64,000 bases of DNA from Pontibaca methylaminivorans (GCF_900156525.1 NZ_FTPS01000002.1:105745-169744), one strand, 5' to 3'; shown: positions 25,683-34,708, counted from the first letter of the stretch. Numbers and translations are program-made. The notes: a model not told the origin generated them from the letters alone.

Positions 25683-26645
25683 ATGCGTATCGCCATCATT
25701 GGCCAGCAGGCATTCGGCAAGGCCGTGCTGGAAGCCTTCATCGAACGCGGCGACGAGGTCGCCGGCGTCTTCTGCGCCCCGGAAAAGCCGGGCTCCCGCC
25801 CCGATCCGCTGCGTCTTGCGGCCGAGGAACGGGGCCTGAACCTGTTTCAGTTCCCGAATCTCAAGGGTGACGAGGCCGCAGCCGCGCTTGCCGCACTCGA
25901 CGCCGATATCGGGGTCATGGCCTATGTGCTGCAGTTCGCGCCGCAATCCTTTGTCAACATCCCGCGCCATGGCATGATCCAGTATCACCCGTCGCTGCTG
26001 CCGCTCTATCGTGGGCCAAGCTCGATCAACTGGCCGATCATCAAGGGCGATTCCGAAACCGGTCTGACCATCTTCCGCCCGACCGATGGCCTTGATGAAG
26101 GGCCCGTCATCCTGCAGGAAACGGTCCCCGTCGGCCCCGAAGACACGGTCGGATCGGTCTATTTCGATCACCTGTTCCCGCTCGGGGTGCAGGCGATGCT
26201 GAAGGCGGCCGACAGCGTGGTGGCCGGCCGCCACAGCGAGACCCCGCAGGACGAGGCCGCCGCCTCTTACGAAGGCTGGTGCCGTGACGCGGAATCGCGC
26301 ATCGACTGGGGCGCCCATATCGACCAGATTCACAATCTGATCCGGGGTTGCGATCCGGCGCCGGGGGCCTGGACCGTCGTCAACGGCGTCAAGGTCCACC
26401 TGTTCTCGGCCCGCAAGCAGCCGGTTCGCCGCTTTGCCGATGTGCAGGGCAAGCCGGGCGAGATCGTCAGCATCGGGGAGCAGAGCATTCATGTCGCGGC
26501 GCAGGGCGGCGTGATCGAGATCTCCAAGGTGCGCACCGCCTCGGGGCACAAGCTCGCCGCGGCCGATTTCGCCTATGCCCACGGGCTGCGGGCGGGTGAG
26601 CGTCTCGAATCCTTCACGGCGCCCCGCATCGCCGTCGCAAGCTGA
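25683..26645 (+). CDS. 10-formyl-THF hydrolase-like formyltransferase-fold protein
   Basis: A 320-residue protein resembling the N-terminal hydrolase domain of 10-formyltetrahydrofolate dehydrogenase (ALDH1L1) rather than methionyl-tRNA formyltransferase. It starts MRIAIIGQQAFGKAVLE and has IQYHPSLLPLYRGPSSINW and GLTIFRPTDGLDEG. The catalytic pair His102 and Asp138 keeps the 36-residue spacing of that domain. A C-terminal FMT-like domain (residues 210-310, NLIRGCDPAPGAW) is present. AAGGAG precedes the ATG by 6 bases. Expected reaction is release of formate from, or transfer of, a formyl group on folate. Confidence 0.85.
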   Translation: MRIAIIGQQAFGKAVLEAFIERGDEVAGVFCAPEKPGSRPDPLRLAAEERGLNLFQFPNLKGDEAAAALAALDADIGVMAYVLQFAPQSFVNIPRHGMIQYHPSLLPLYRGPSSINWPIIKGDSETGLTIFRPTDGLDEGPVILQETVPVGPEDTVGSVYFDHLFPLGVQAMLKAADSVVAGRHSETPQDEAAASYEGWCRDAESRIDWGAHIDQIHNLIRGCDPAPGAWTVVNGVKVHLFSARKQPVRRFADVQGKPGEIVSIGEQSIHVAAQGGVIEISKVRTASGHKLAAADFAYAHGLRAGERLESFTAPRIAVAS

Positions 26646-26649
26646 CCTT

Positions 26650-26686
26650 ACGGGCCCCCGCCGGATGCGAAAAGGGGGCCCGTTTT
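26650..26686 (+). terminator. rho-independent terminator
   Basis: ACGGGCCCCC and its exact inverse GGGGGCCCGT form a 10-bp stem with a 14-base loop, followed by TTTT, 4 bases after the formyltransferase-like stop codon. It ends the ALDH/formyltransferase transcript. Confidence 0.92.
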
Positions 26687-26953
26687 CCGTCGGTTACAGC
26701 GGCCCGTGCTGTCAGGGCGCTTCCGATGCAGTGCTCCTGACAAGGCTGAGGCGATCCAGTCCGGGATGATCGGCAGCCGGACTCCGTTGGCTTCGTGCCT
26801 GATCGCGGATCTCCGCAAGCGTCAGCAGCATAGGCAGCAGATCTAGTCAGAAGGTCAACCAATTCACGGTCTCGATGCCTCGCATCGGGATGTGCCGCCA
26901 GGCACCGGGATGCTGCCCGGACACCGCGCAGATGCAGCCGCCGCCGGCGGATG
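26687..26953. other. gap between convergent genes, nothing seen
   Basis: About 270 bases after the terminator and before the end of the convergent transporter gene. No gene, RNA or repeat was recognised. Confidence 0.5.
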
Positions 26954-28060
26954 TCAGGAGCTTGCTCCTGGATTTCTGTCCAGCAGGATGCGGGAAAGCC
27001 GGTGCAGCAGCCCCCCGAAGGCGACAAGCCAGGCCGCAAGCGCCACATGAAAGAACAGGCGCGGTACCGGCTCGAGAAAGCCGAGAGGCATCACCTCGAT
27101 CATGTGCCAGGTCGCGGTGGAATACATCCCGAGGGGAAAGACAGCACCCCAGTAGAGCGGATCATAGCGCAGCGGAAAGCGGCGGTATCCATGCCGCCAC
27201 ACCCCGAGAAGCAGCAGCATCGGGATCCACCAGGTGCCCGTCGCCCAGTAGAGCACCGTGAACCCCTTGAGAAACGGCAGAATCGAAGTCAGGAACGGGG
27301 CATCGGGCGCGTTGCCGATCAGAAGCGATCCGCCGAGCGTCGAAATCGCCATGGCCCCCATGTTGATCCAGTAGGGCGGCGTCAGGTCGGACGGCGAAAA
27401 GCGGAAGAACGTGTAGCGATAGAAGATCAGCGACATCATCCAGATGTAAAGCATGCCGCCCCAGAGCCACATCGAAAGCGCAAGGAGGTTCAGTTCGAGC
27501 CGGTGCGGCTGCGCGACCTCGGTGGCGATGAGCGCACTCGACACGGCAACGGCCTGCGTGGCCACCACCGCAAGAAGCCAGCCGCCGCTTATGCCGCGAT
27601 CAAGCGTCGGCTTGTCGCGGCATACCGTCAGCGCGGTGAAGATCGTATAAGTAAGGCCGACCCACAGCAGGCATCCAAGACCCCAGAGCACCTTCCCGAC
27701 CACGATGTTCCCGTCGAGGACAATGAACTGACTGGCCAGAACCCCGGTGCCCGCGACCATCGTGAAATAACCGGGGCCGGTGGCGTGGGTGAGCATGTCA
27801 CCGAAGAAGCGGCGCGGAAATGCGCAGGCGCGCCATGCATAAAGCCCGCAGAGCACCAGATACTGCACCACGTTGAGGCCGAACAACAATCGCGCAATGG
27901 TCGCGTAACCGGTTGCGTCCGCTGCAAGCGATACGATCCCCGTGGCCATCGCAAGGCCGAAATACGACGGCGACATCCCGGCAAGGGCCGTTGACCACGC
28001 AGAGGTTCGATATGTGTCGTGCGGCTTCACACGCCTCTGTCCCTTCTGTCTGTTCCCCAT
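26954..28060 (-). CDS. TDT/SLAC1-family anion or tellurite-resistance transporter (TehA-like)
   Basis: A 368-residue inner-membrane protein with about ten hydrophobic helices and the TehA/SLAC1 start pattern SPSYFGLAMATGIVSLA. PVPRLFFHVALAAWL and GMYSTATWHM near the end are also typical. Members carry anions such as C4-dicarboxylates, sulfite, nitrate or tellurite. ATG 28060 is used, although a GTG at 28030 would remove a short basic tail. It stands alone, convergent with the C1-type pair and upstream in orientation to nothing obvious. Confidence 0.85.
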   Translation of the reverse strand: MGNRQKGQRRVKPHDTYRTSAWSTALAGMSPSYFGLAMATGIVSLAADATGYATIARLLFGLNVVQYLVLCGLYAWRACAFPRRFFGDMLTHATGPGYFTMVAGTGVLASQFIVLDGNIVVGKVLWGLGCLLWVGLTYTIFTALTVCRDKPTLDRGISGGWLLAVVATQAVAVSSALIATEVAQPHRLELNLLALSMWLWGGMLYIWMMSLIFYRYTFFRFSPSDLTPPYWINMGAMAISTLGGSLLIGNAPDAPFLTSILPFLKGFTVLYWATGTWWIPMLLLLGVWRHGYRRFPLRYDPLYWGAVFPLGMYSTATWHMIEVMPLGFLEPVPRLFFHVALAAWLVAFGGLLHRLSRILLDRNPGASS

Positions 28061-28135
28061 CTGCCATGCTGCTTCGGCAGCGGGTTTTGTGACGCCGGTG
28101 ACCGATCAGCGGGGAACGGTTGCCAGCGTCGACCC

Positions 28136-29188
28136 CTAATTCGCCAGGCCCAATCCTCTGATCACAAATCCGGCCTCGATATTCGTGTGCGAGAATGCTT
28201 CTATGCTCGAATTCCTCCGCTCCACCGACACATAGCCATCCAGTCTGCGCCCGAACCGACGGTCCGCTCGTGCCACCAGAATATCATCCCGGCGCTCTGT
28301 TCCGAAGAATTTCCCCCCTCTCTCCTGAATTGCCGAAAGCGACAGGGTGGTGGGGGAGCCGAAAAGGATGTTGGAATAAGCGCCGGTGACAGAGAGCGTG
28401 GGAAGGAGCCGCCCCTCCAAGCGGTCTCCTGCCTCGACGGAGAGGCGCCAGAGGCCGAGGTGCGGATTGACTGACGCGACGTTGAAACGAACACGATTCT
28501 GCCAGGTCGAATTGTCACGGATGCGCATGAATGTCCCCGAGACATCCCGCGTTGCTTCGGCACTGCCGATAATGCGGCCGACAGTGACAACCGCATATTT
28601 CGTGCTGTCATCCCCGAGCTTGCGCCGCTTTTCATACTGCCCGGCTGACACGTCGATATAGGACCAGTCGTCCCGCGTATGGCTGAGAGTGACCGCGCCG
28701 CCGTGCTCCCGGACAGAAAGGTCGTCTCCGACCGCCCTGCGATACTCCTTGTAGCCGCTGAAGGACAGGACCGCTCCCTTGGCAACGGCCACGGACAGCC
28801 CGGCCGAGGCGCGCAGGCCCGCCATCACCGCATTTTTGGCGCGGGAATCGGGGTCTACCTTGAACAGAAAATCCCCGATCCTGAGATAATCGGACGGGAT
28901 TCCGCCATTCACGTTATATTCATGCCGCAACACCGGCGAGACCGTGACGCCGTATTGGACAACATCGGGAAAGCGCTGCCCGGGCTGCACAGCCAGCCGC
29001 CGGGCCAGCGAAAAAACATAGCCACGCGATCCCTTGGGCTGCTCGGCCAGAAGGCTGTGAAACGCAAGCCGAGGAGAGCCGAAAGCAAGTGCCAACGGCC
29101 AGCGTTCCTGCGTCATCCCCGCAGAGGGAAGCAGTACGATGAGCAGAACGATCGTTGTTGCCGCTATGCGGAAAGCTTTATGAAGCAA
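28136..29188 (-). CDS. Slam-like outer-membrane barrel (type XI secretion)
   Basis: A 350-residue protein with a signal peptide (AATTIVLLIVLLPSAGMTQ) and then alternating beta-strand pattern throughout, ending VIRGLGLAN. RHEYNVNGG, SFSGYKEYRRAV, SVEAGDRLEGR and YVSVERRNSSIEAFSHTNIE suit the DUF560 barrel of surface lipoprotein assembly modifiers, which move lipoproteins to the cell surface. Classical Slam proteins carry a TPR domain of about 200 residues before the barrel; here little more than a linker is present. The gene directly behind it in transcription order is a TbpB-like lipoprotein, the standard client. Family call is moderately sure. Confidence 0.68.
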   Translation of the reverse strand: MLHKAFRIAATTIVLLIVLLPSAGMTQERWPLALAFGSPRLAFHSLLAEQPKGSRGYVFSLARRLAVQPGQRFPDVVQYGVTVSPVLRHEYNVNGGIPSDYLRIGDFLFKVDPDSRAKNAVMAGLRASAGLSVAVAKGAVLSFSGYKEYRRAVGDDLSVREHGGAVTLSHTRDDWSYIDVSAGQYEKRRKLGDDSTKYAVVTVGRIIGSAEATRDVSGTFMRIRDNSTWQNRVRFNVASVNPHLGLWRLSVEAGDRLEGRLLPTLSVTGAYSNILFGSPTTLSLSAIQERGGKFFGTERRDDILVARADRRFGRRLDGYVSVERRNSSIEAFSHTNIEAGFVIRGLGLAN

Positions 29189-29260
29189 CAGATGATCACA
29201 CAGTCGGAAGGTGCTCGGCGGCCGCAGGGATATCGGCCGCCCGGATCTGATGTTCCGGGC

Positions 29261-29872
29261 CTATCGTTCGGCGCCGAACTGGCCGTAATATCGTGTGCCG
29301 TCTACCGAACCATCAATTGGGCCGCTGATGGCCTCGGCTTCATCGCCGCGGAACCCGCCTCTGAATCCACCTTCAGCGTCTTTGTCGATATTGACCGAGT
29401 GGCCGTTTATCTCCCCCTCCATACTTGCGGATATGGTGTTTCCGGCAATAGTGCCATTGACCAGGTCGATCTGCCCTGCGATCGGATTGTTCGAAGCATC
29501 GCGGAAGTTATCAAGGCTGCCGGTGATGCTCCCGGAGTAGGGATCCACCAGATCGTCACCGCCAATAGTCGCGTGTACAGTCACGTTCGAGGCGGCGATG
29601 GGATTGGTAAAGTCCCCATCCGTAGTACTATAGGTCGCAGCCCCCCGATATGTCGCCGTGCCGTGCTCTTCCACGGCTGGTGCCGGCGAAAGCTTGTCTT
29701 CATCCCAGGAGACAGGATGCTCGCCGACAATCCGGCCGGTTGTTGCAACGAGATCGGCAAAGGACGCATCCGGGTCGACCGGAGTGACGGGTCCAGACGA
29801 CCCGGAACTCCCTCCACCGCAGGCGACCATCCCGAGGCTGCCGACCGCAGCCACTACAAGTGAAATCCGCAT
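29261..29872 (-). CDS. TbpB-like surface lipoprotein
   Basis: A 203-residue lipoprotein: signal peptide with lipobox MVAC (Cys18 is the lipid site), a Gly/Ser linker, then one small TbpB-type beta-barrel. The barrel shows TYRGAATYSTTDGDF, SITGSLDNFRDASNNPIAGQI and GGFRGGFRGDEAEAISGPIDG, ending RYYGQFGAER. Transferrin-binding-protein-like lipoproteins of this form are exported through Slam-type channels and often capture iron or haem carriers. It is transcribed before the Slam-like gene, 72 bases apart. Ligand unknown. Confidence 0.78.
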   Translation of the reverse strand: MRISLVVAAVGSLGMVACGGGSSGSSGPVTPVDPDASFADLVATTGRIVGEHPVSWDEDKLSPAPAVEEHGTATYRGAATYSTTDGDFTNPIAASNVTVHATIGGDDLVDPYSGSITGSLDNFRDASNNPIAGQIDLVNGTIAGNTISASMEGEINGHSVNIDKDAEGGFRGGFRGDEAEAISGPIDGSVDGTRYYGQFGAER

Positions 29873-29911
29873 AATCCCCCATCCCGTAAAATTGACATGG
29901 TATACTGTACA

Positions 29912-29929
29912 TCGGCAAAATTATGCCGA
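29912..29929. promoter_or_regulatory. inverted repeat in the promoter of the TbpB-like gene
   Basis: TCGGCAAAATTATGCCGA (6-6-6 perfect inverted repeat) lies 40 bases upstream of the lipoprotein start. On the minus strand a -35-like TTGACT (29934-29929) abuts it and TACAGT is about 19 bases further, so the palindrome fills the promoter spacer, a typical repressor position. Confidence 0.45.
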
Positions 29930-29934
29930 GTCAA

Positions 29935-30233
29935 GAGAACCGGGCGCTCGAAAATCAACCTCCGCATCTGATCTGCAGCTTTCACGAACGCGCAATCCGC
30001 TGCGTCCGGCTGAGGATCTGCCGGCGGCCCGGCCGTCCAGAACACCCGCAGGAAGCACGAATCCGCCGTGCCTGGGGCTATCCCCAGGCCTCCGTGGGAA
30101 TGCCCGGGTTTCCGGTCGAAAGGGGGCGGGTTCAGTATCGTGATCCTGAAACAACGCGCATTCGAATTCTGGCCCCGGGTTGCGATTCACGTCCCGATGC
30201 GCGACCCTTTGCTTTCGACCGCGACCGGGACCA
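29935..30233. other. gap before the flavin monooxygenase, nothing seen
   Basis: About 300 bases between divergent genes. No gene or RNA recognised; a promoter for the flavin monooxygenase must lie within it but no clear hexamers were found. Confidence 0.4.
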
Positions 30234-31382
30234 ATGATGGCGGAAGCCGGGATCCTCATTGTCGGTGCGGGCCCAAGCGGGCTCGCCCTCGCTGCCGTGC
30301 TTCAGCGGCGCGGCGTCGAAAGCGTCATCGCGGTCGATCGCCGGCCGGCCGGCGCGAACACTTCGAGAGCCGCCGTCATTCACGCCCGCACCCTGGAGGT
30401 GCTGGAACCGCTCGGCGTCACGTCGACCCTGACAGGACAGGGCCTCCGCATCCCGACGTTCCGTGTGCGCGATCGCGACCGCGTGTTGGTCACCATTGAT
30501 CTCTCCGGCATATCGAGCGCCTATCAATTTGCATTGATGCTGCCTCAGGACCGCACTGAACAGATTCTCCTGAATCGGCTGGAAACGCTGGGAGGGGCCG
30601 TTACGCGGCCCTGTGAGCTGGTCTCGTTCACCGAGACGAGCGACGGGGTCGAAGCGACGCTTCTGGACAACGGGACCACAAGAACCGTTCGCGCAAGCTG
30701 GATTGTCGGCTGCGACGGGATGCACAGCCGGGTGCGGGACCAGGCCGGCATCGCGTTTTCCGGCGCTGAATATCAGCAATCCTTTGTTCTCGCCGATGTT
30801 CGGATGGACTGGCCTCTCGGGCGCGAGGAGGTCAGCCTGTTCTTCTCGCCCGCCGGCCTTGTGGTGGTGGCGCCGCTGCCCCGGGAGCACTTTCGGATTG
30901 TTGCGACCATAGATGACGCGCCGGAACTCCCCTCAAGGTCCTTCATGCAGGAATTGATCGATACTCGCGGTCCATCGGCAAGGCCCGGTCATATTCATGA
31001 CATCGTCTGGAGCTCCAGATTTCGTATACATCATCGCGTGGCACAGACACCGCGCAGCGGGCGCGTTCTGCTGTGTGGAGATGCGGCACATGTTCACAGC
31101 CCGGCAGGCGGGCAGGGAATGAACACGGGGATTCAGGATGCGGTTTCGCTCGCCGAGGTCCTGGCGCAGGGTGCAGACAGTGCGGCTCTTGATATGTGGG
31201 CGGCGGAGCGGCACCGCGTCGCGAATGATATCGTCGCATTCACGGACAGAATGACCCGACTGGCCACCATGAAATCCAGTGGCGGCCAGGCGATCCGAAA
31301 TGCAGCCATCTCAATCGCCGGACACATGCCGTTCCTGCGCTCGGAGTTTGCCCGGAGAATTGCCGAGCTGAACATCGACTGA
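30234..31382 (+). CDS. FAD-dependent aromatic monooxygenase (PHBH-like)
   Basis: A 382-residue class A flavoprotein hydroxylase. It has the dinucleotide-binding motif ILIVGAGPSGLALAAVL (7-23), the DG motif WIVGCDGMHSRVR, and the FAD-ribityl motif GDAAHVHSPAGGQGMNTGIQDA. Length fits single-component hydroxylases such as those for phenols or polyketides, using NAD(P)H and O2. Two adjacent ATG codons are present; the first was used. It has no operon partner here, so the substrate cannot be named. Confidence 0.88.
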   Translation: MMAEAGILIVGAGPSGLALAAVLQRRGVESVIAVDRRPAGANTSRAAVIHARTLEVLEPLGVTSTLTGQGLRIPTFRVRDRDRVLVTIDLSGISSAYQFALMLPQDRTEQILLNRLETLGGAVTRPCELVSFTETSDGVEATLLDNGTTRTVRASWIVGCDGMHSRVRDQAGIAFSGAEYQQSFVLADVRMDWPLGREEVSLFFSPAGLVVVAPLPREHFRIVATIDDAPELPSRSFMQELIDTRGPSARPGHIHDIVWSSRFRIHHRVAQTPRSGRVLLCGDAAHVHSPAGGQGMNTGIQDAVSLAEVLAQGADSAALDMWAAERHRVANDIVAFTDRMTRLATMKSSGGQAIRNAAISIAGHMPFLRSEFARRIAELNID

Positions 31383-31803
31383 TATCAGCCCGTTCCCATA
31401 TCCCTGACCGGCGGGCTCGGTCGCCGCGTTCACATCAGAACCTTGCCCAGCCCCGCCACAGGCCAATCGGGTCATGTCCGCAATCCGGCACCTCGACCCG
31501 CCCTGCCCGGCCGCACCAGGCCGTTGCGTTGGGAGCCCGGTCACGCGATCAGCTTCGTCTGCAAGCATCCGGCGCAGGCCACAGCGATCTCCTCTCATTC
31601 AGCGCCTCCAGGATCTGCTCCCACAGACATCGCCGGTCTCGCGCCGTTACATTATGCTGGAAACAGTCGCCGCAATCTGCAATAGCTGGGACTATGAAAC
31701 CGGCATGAATCGCCGCCCGTGAAACCGAGTCAACTCCCAACCGGGGAACAGATTGCGTCATCGCCTGATGATACTGACCTAAAACATTATAGAAAAAGAC
31801 ACA
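31383..31803. other. boundary region into the low-GC insert
   Basis: About 420 bases with no recognisable gene. The left part is GC-rich like the surrounding DNA; from about 31780 the sequence becomes AT-rich (AACATTATAGAAAAAG), marking the start of the foreign-looking insert. Confidence 0.4.
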
Positions 31804-32592
31804 TTGGTGCTCAACGTGCAAGACTTTTTAATTATTGGCGGCCCCCCTAGGAGTGGAACAAGGTTTATAACAAACGCTTTGAATACACATTCGAACGTGG
31901 TCATCCAGGGCGAGATGCATCCAAATGTATTGGAGACAACTCTAGACTATCTACATAGAAATAATGAGTTTTATAAAAACATAGAAGAAAAGAAAAAAGA
32001 TGAGGTAAGCTCCAAAATCTGGAAACGTAAACGCGCTGCCTTATTCTATCAAATGATTTGTGCGGGCCAGAAACATGGCGTGAAGTCGACACCTAAAAAT
32101 ACAAACCTTATAGGCTTCAAACTGCCGCGTGTAGAATTGCGTGCTTTAAGTATGGCGCGTGCGGTAGGTGGATTTAAATTCTTATACTGTTTGCGAAATT
32201 TTGAAGCACATTTTCTTTCTTGCGCAAGCCGTTGGAACTCTAAAATTGATAAGGTTGCTGAGCAATATCGTATATCCATAGCTACGGCATTGGAGATGTT
32301 GTCCAGAGACGAGATTGATTTCACAGCCTTTTCTCTAGATCGCATGAAGGCTGATGATCGACTACATCTTGCCCATGTTGCGGCCCGTCTTAAATTAAGT
32401 GAATCTGAAGTATGGTTGAAAAATATAGATCCCACAAGAAAAGCTAATCAGGCAGAAAAGTTTGTATCTGATAAGCGCGTATCCCTGACTAAAGAAGAAA
32501 AGGCCTTCATGGCTGACAATAGCGATTTGAATGACTTATATGAGACCTTCTGGACGGCATATGACACTGTACAAAACGGACGAAATATTTAA
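31804..32592 (+). CDS. P-loop sulfotransferase-like protein on a low-GC insert
   Basis: A 262-residue protein with the PAPS-binding loop GGPPRSGTRFI near residues 12-22 and NLIGFKLPRVE plus FLYCLRNFEAHFLS further on, the layout of bacterial sulfotransferases. It would transfer sulfate from PAPS to a sugar, lipid or protein. Base composition departs from the neighbours: lines 31981-32040 and 32221-32280 each count 24 G+C of 60. The start is uncertain (TTG 31804, GTG 31807 or GTG 31816) with no good ribosome site. It lies beside an IS5-family relic, so recent transfer is likely. Confidence 0.75.
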   Translation: MVLNVQDFLIIGGPPRSGTRFITNALNTHSNVVIQGEMHPNVLETTLDYLHRNNEFYKNIEEKKKDEVSSKIWKRKRAALFYQMICAGQKHGVKSTPKNTNLIGFKLPRVELRALSMARAVGGFKFLYCLRNFEAHFLSCASRWNSKIDKVAEQYRISIATALEMLSRDEIDFTAFSLDRMKADDRLHLAHVAARLKLSESEVWLKNIDPTRKANQAEKFVSDKRVSLTKEEKAFMADNSDLNDLYETFWTAYDTVQNGRNI

Positions 32593-32745
32593 CAGACTGG
32601 ATTGATGCGGTGGATGCCCCCACCCGACGCCATCGAATGTGCCATAACGGTTTCGTAGGAACCTCCGCGAGAGAGACGTTCATGTCGGAGTTTAGCATAT
32701 TGGCGGTGTCGAGCAGGTGGGGTAGTATGGGCTGTCGCTCTTAGG

Positions 32746-33217
32746 TCATGTTGACAAATGTCGAAGCCATAGCCTGATGCAGGCTATATCGACAAAGCCG
32801 AGGAAACTATCTGCGGTTTGTCGTAGCGGGTTGCCAGCCGACGGGCAGGTTGTCGGCCATCACCAGATCATAGCCGGTATGGTATAGTCGGAATCTTGCC
32901 CCGGCGTGATCTCGGTCCTCATCGGGAGGCCAGCACCGTTGACGGAGGTGAATCTTGGTCGAGAACCCACTTCTCGAACGGCCAAGAGCCTCTTTCGGAG
33001 TCCCCCTTTTGCGCCCGCCGCATGATGATGCGCCCGGATCACTGTGCTGTCGACCATCTGCAGCTTGTCCGGCGCAACCCCGGCGTGGTTGAGAGCGTCC
33101 AGGATAACCCCCCACAGTCCCGCAAGGGTCCAGCGGCGGAACTGACGGTAGACCGATGACCACTTGCCGAACTCCTGGGGCAGGTCGCGCCAAGGCGCAC
33201 CGGTTTTCAAGAACCAC
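32746..33217 (-). mobile_element. decayed IS5-family transposase
   Basis: On the minus strand KTGAPWRDLPQEFGKWSSVY and MVDSTVIRAHHHAAGAKGG are the N-terminal half of an IS5-family (IS427-like) transposase. The frame then shifts to ALGRSRSGFSTKIH, and the catalytic second half is missing: YDLVMADNLP is joined directly to RLATRYDK, followed in another frame by SFLGFVDIACIRLWLRH, the normal C-terminus. At least two frameshifts and an internal deletion make it inactive. Flanking bases 33218-33340 contain a short frame (KISVEELKQFF) of unknown origin. Confidence 0.85.
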
Positions 33218-33358
33218 CCGGAAAAACTGCTTCAGTTCTTCCACGCTGATTTTCTCCGACGGGGTTCTCAAGAATAGCAGCGTGATGATCCCGCATAAGT
33301 ATTCATTGACTGCCTTCAGGTCGTCGCGCGCCTACCGATAGCCTCATTCTGCACGCGG

Positions 33359-34708
33359 TTACGTGTCCGGTGCTATGCGCGAAAGTCGGTCGCCATTGGA
33401 ATCATCCTGTCCACGCGCCTTGTTCACCGAGAAAACCGTACCATCGGGCGTGACGATCAGATGGTTCGGAAAGGGACCACCATCCAGATTGGCCCGGATT
33501 TTGCCACTGGACCCATCCAATACCGTGATCGTGTCCGAAGCGCGGCTGGCGACGAACAGCTGACCGCTAACCACGTCAAAGGCGATATTCAGTGGGCCCG
33601 CCCCGACCCGCGTGTCAAACAGAAGCTGTCCGCTTTCGCCGTTGATGGCGATTACGTTATCGCTTCCTTGCGAGGCTACGAAGATGCGTCCGGTCCGCGG
33701 ATCTATATCTACACCGGATGGGTTTTTTACGCCTGGCAGAGCAAAAATCGTCACCTCGCCCGAATCCAGGTCGATCCGCGCCGCCTCAGGCGTGCGCAGC
33801 GAAACCGTATAGAGCTGCCCCCCAACCTGATCCAGAGCCAGACTCATGGCCGCGAAGCTCTCGCCACGTTGCTCAGACTGCAGCTCAAACCCATCCAGCT
33901 TTTCCAGCGTTTCTGTGTCGAAGCTCTCGATCCGATTGCGGTGGGTGCTGACATAAGCGCGGCCTCTGGTCTCATCGATTACCACATCACGCGGTTTCTC
34001 GACTGTGTCAGTCTCGAACTGCTTGATCAGGGACAGGTCTCCCTGGGTATAGACCGCTACGGCGTTGTGCCGGGTATTTGTCACCCAGACAGTATCGTTT
34101 GCATCGTCCACGCCGATCCCGAAGGCGCCAAAGTCACCGGGGTCGGTCTGTGCGAGAACTTCAAGCGTGGCGGCGTCCAGCTTGGCAATGCTGGACGAGC
34201 CCTCGGGCGGACGACCCACGGCCGAGGCGACAAACACCGTATCATTATTGGCGCTGTGCGCGACTTGATAGACGCCAGGCGTGACCTTGACCGCCTTGGT
34301 CTCATAATCATCGGCTCCCGCTAGCGGCACCTGCGGTGAAACCTTCAGCGGCGTCACTGCGGCAGAATCGGGATCGTCCGCCAGCACCACGACCGGATGC
34401 TGACCGACCACGGCATCCGTGGGAAGATCAAAGCTGAAGGTAAAGCCGCCCTCAGCGTCGGCCTGCAAATCCGGCGACGATAGCAGGCCTTGGCCACGCT
34501 GAAGCGTGACCCGTTGCTGGGGAGCAAAGCCCGAGCCTGTGACTTCGACCTTGCTTCCGGGATAAATCGCACTGCGCTGTGGACCGGAGAACATTATCCG
34601 ACCCACAAAATCGGCGGGCGCATCGAAGACGGTGTCAGCGCTGACCCCCGAAGCCAGAAGGGTCGCCAATGCCACTGCGGGAACGGGAACACGAAGGAGA
34701 AAAGGCAT
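33359..34708 (-). CDS. YncE-like beta-propeller protein, exported
   Basis: A 449-residue protein with a signal peptide (ALATLLASGVSA), an Ig-like N-terminal domain (about 28-130, GSKVEVTGSGFAPQQRVTL) and a seven-bladed propeller of YncE/NHL type, with repeats such as AFGIGVDDANDTVWVTNTR, RDVVIDETRGRAYVSTHR and GVDIDPRTGRIFVASQG. In Escherichia coli YncE is the partner of the TonB receptor YncD. Here too the propeller gene follows a TonB receptor on the same strand, 72 bases apart. It is probably a periplasmic helper for the receptor's ligand. Confidence 0.82.
   Translation of the reverse strand: MPFLLRVPVPAVALATLLASGVSADTVFDAPADFVGRIMFSGPQRSAIYPGSKVEVTGSGFAPQQRVTLQRGQGLLSSPDLQADAEGGFTFSFDLPTDAVVGQHPVVVLADDPDSAAVTPLKVSPQVPLAGADDYETKAVKVTPGVYQVAHSANNDTVFVASAVGRPPEGSSSIAKLDAATLEVLAQTDPGDFGAFGIGVDDANDTVWVTNTRHNAVAVYTQGDLSLIKQFETDTVEKPRDVVIDETRGRAYVSTHRNRIESFDTETLEKLDGFELQSEQRGESFAAMSLALDQVGGQLYTVSLRTPEAARIDLDSGEVTIFALPGVKNPSGVDIDPRTGRIFVASQGSDNVIAINGESGQLLFDTRVGAGPLNIAFDVVSGQLFVASRASDTITVLDGSSGKIRANLDGGPFPNHLIVTPDGTVFSVNKARGQDDSNGDRLSRIAPDT

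Noticed and set aside
25683..26645. methionyl-tRNA formyltransferase (fmt)
   Set aside because: Sequence pattern follows the ALDH1L1 hydrolase domain, the gene is not beside def, and it is on an accessory replicon.
33218..33340. separate small gene (KISVEELKQFF frame)
   Set aside because: Too short and interrupted; it abuts the IS relic and matches nothing I recognise.
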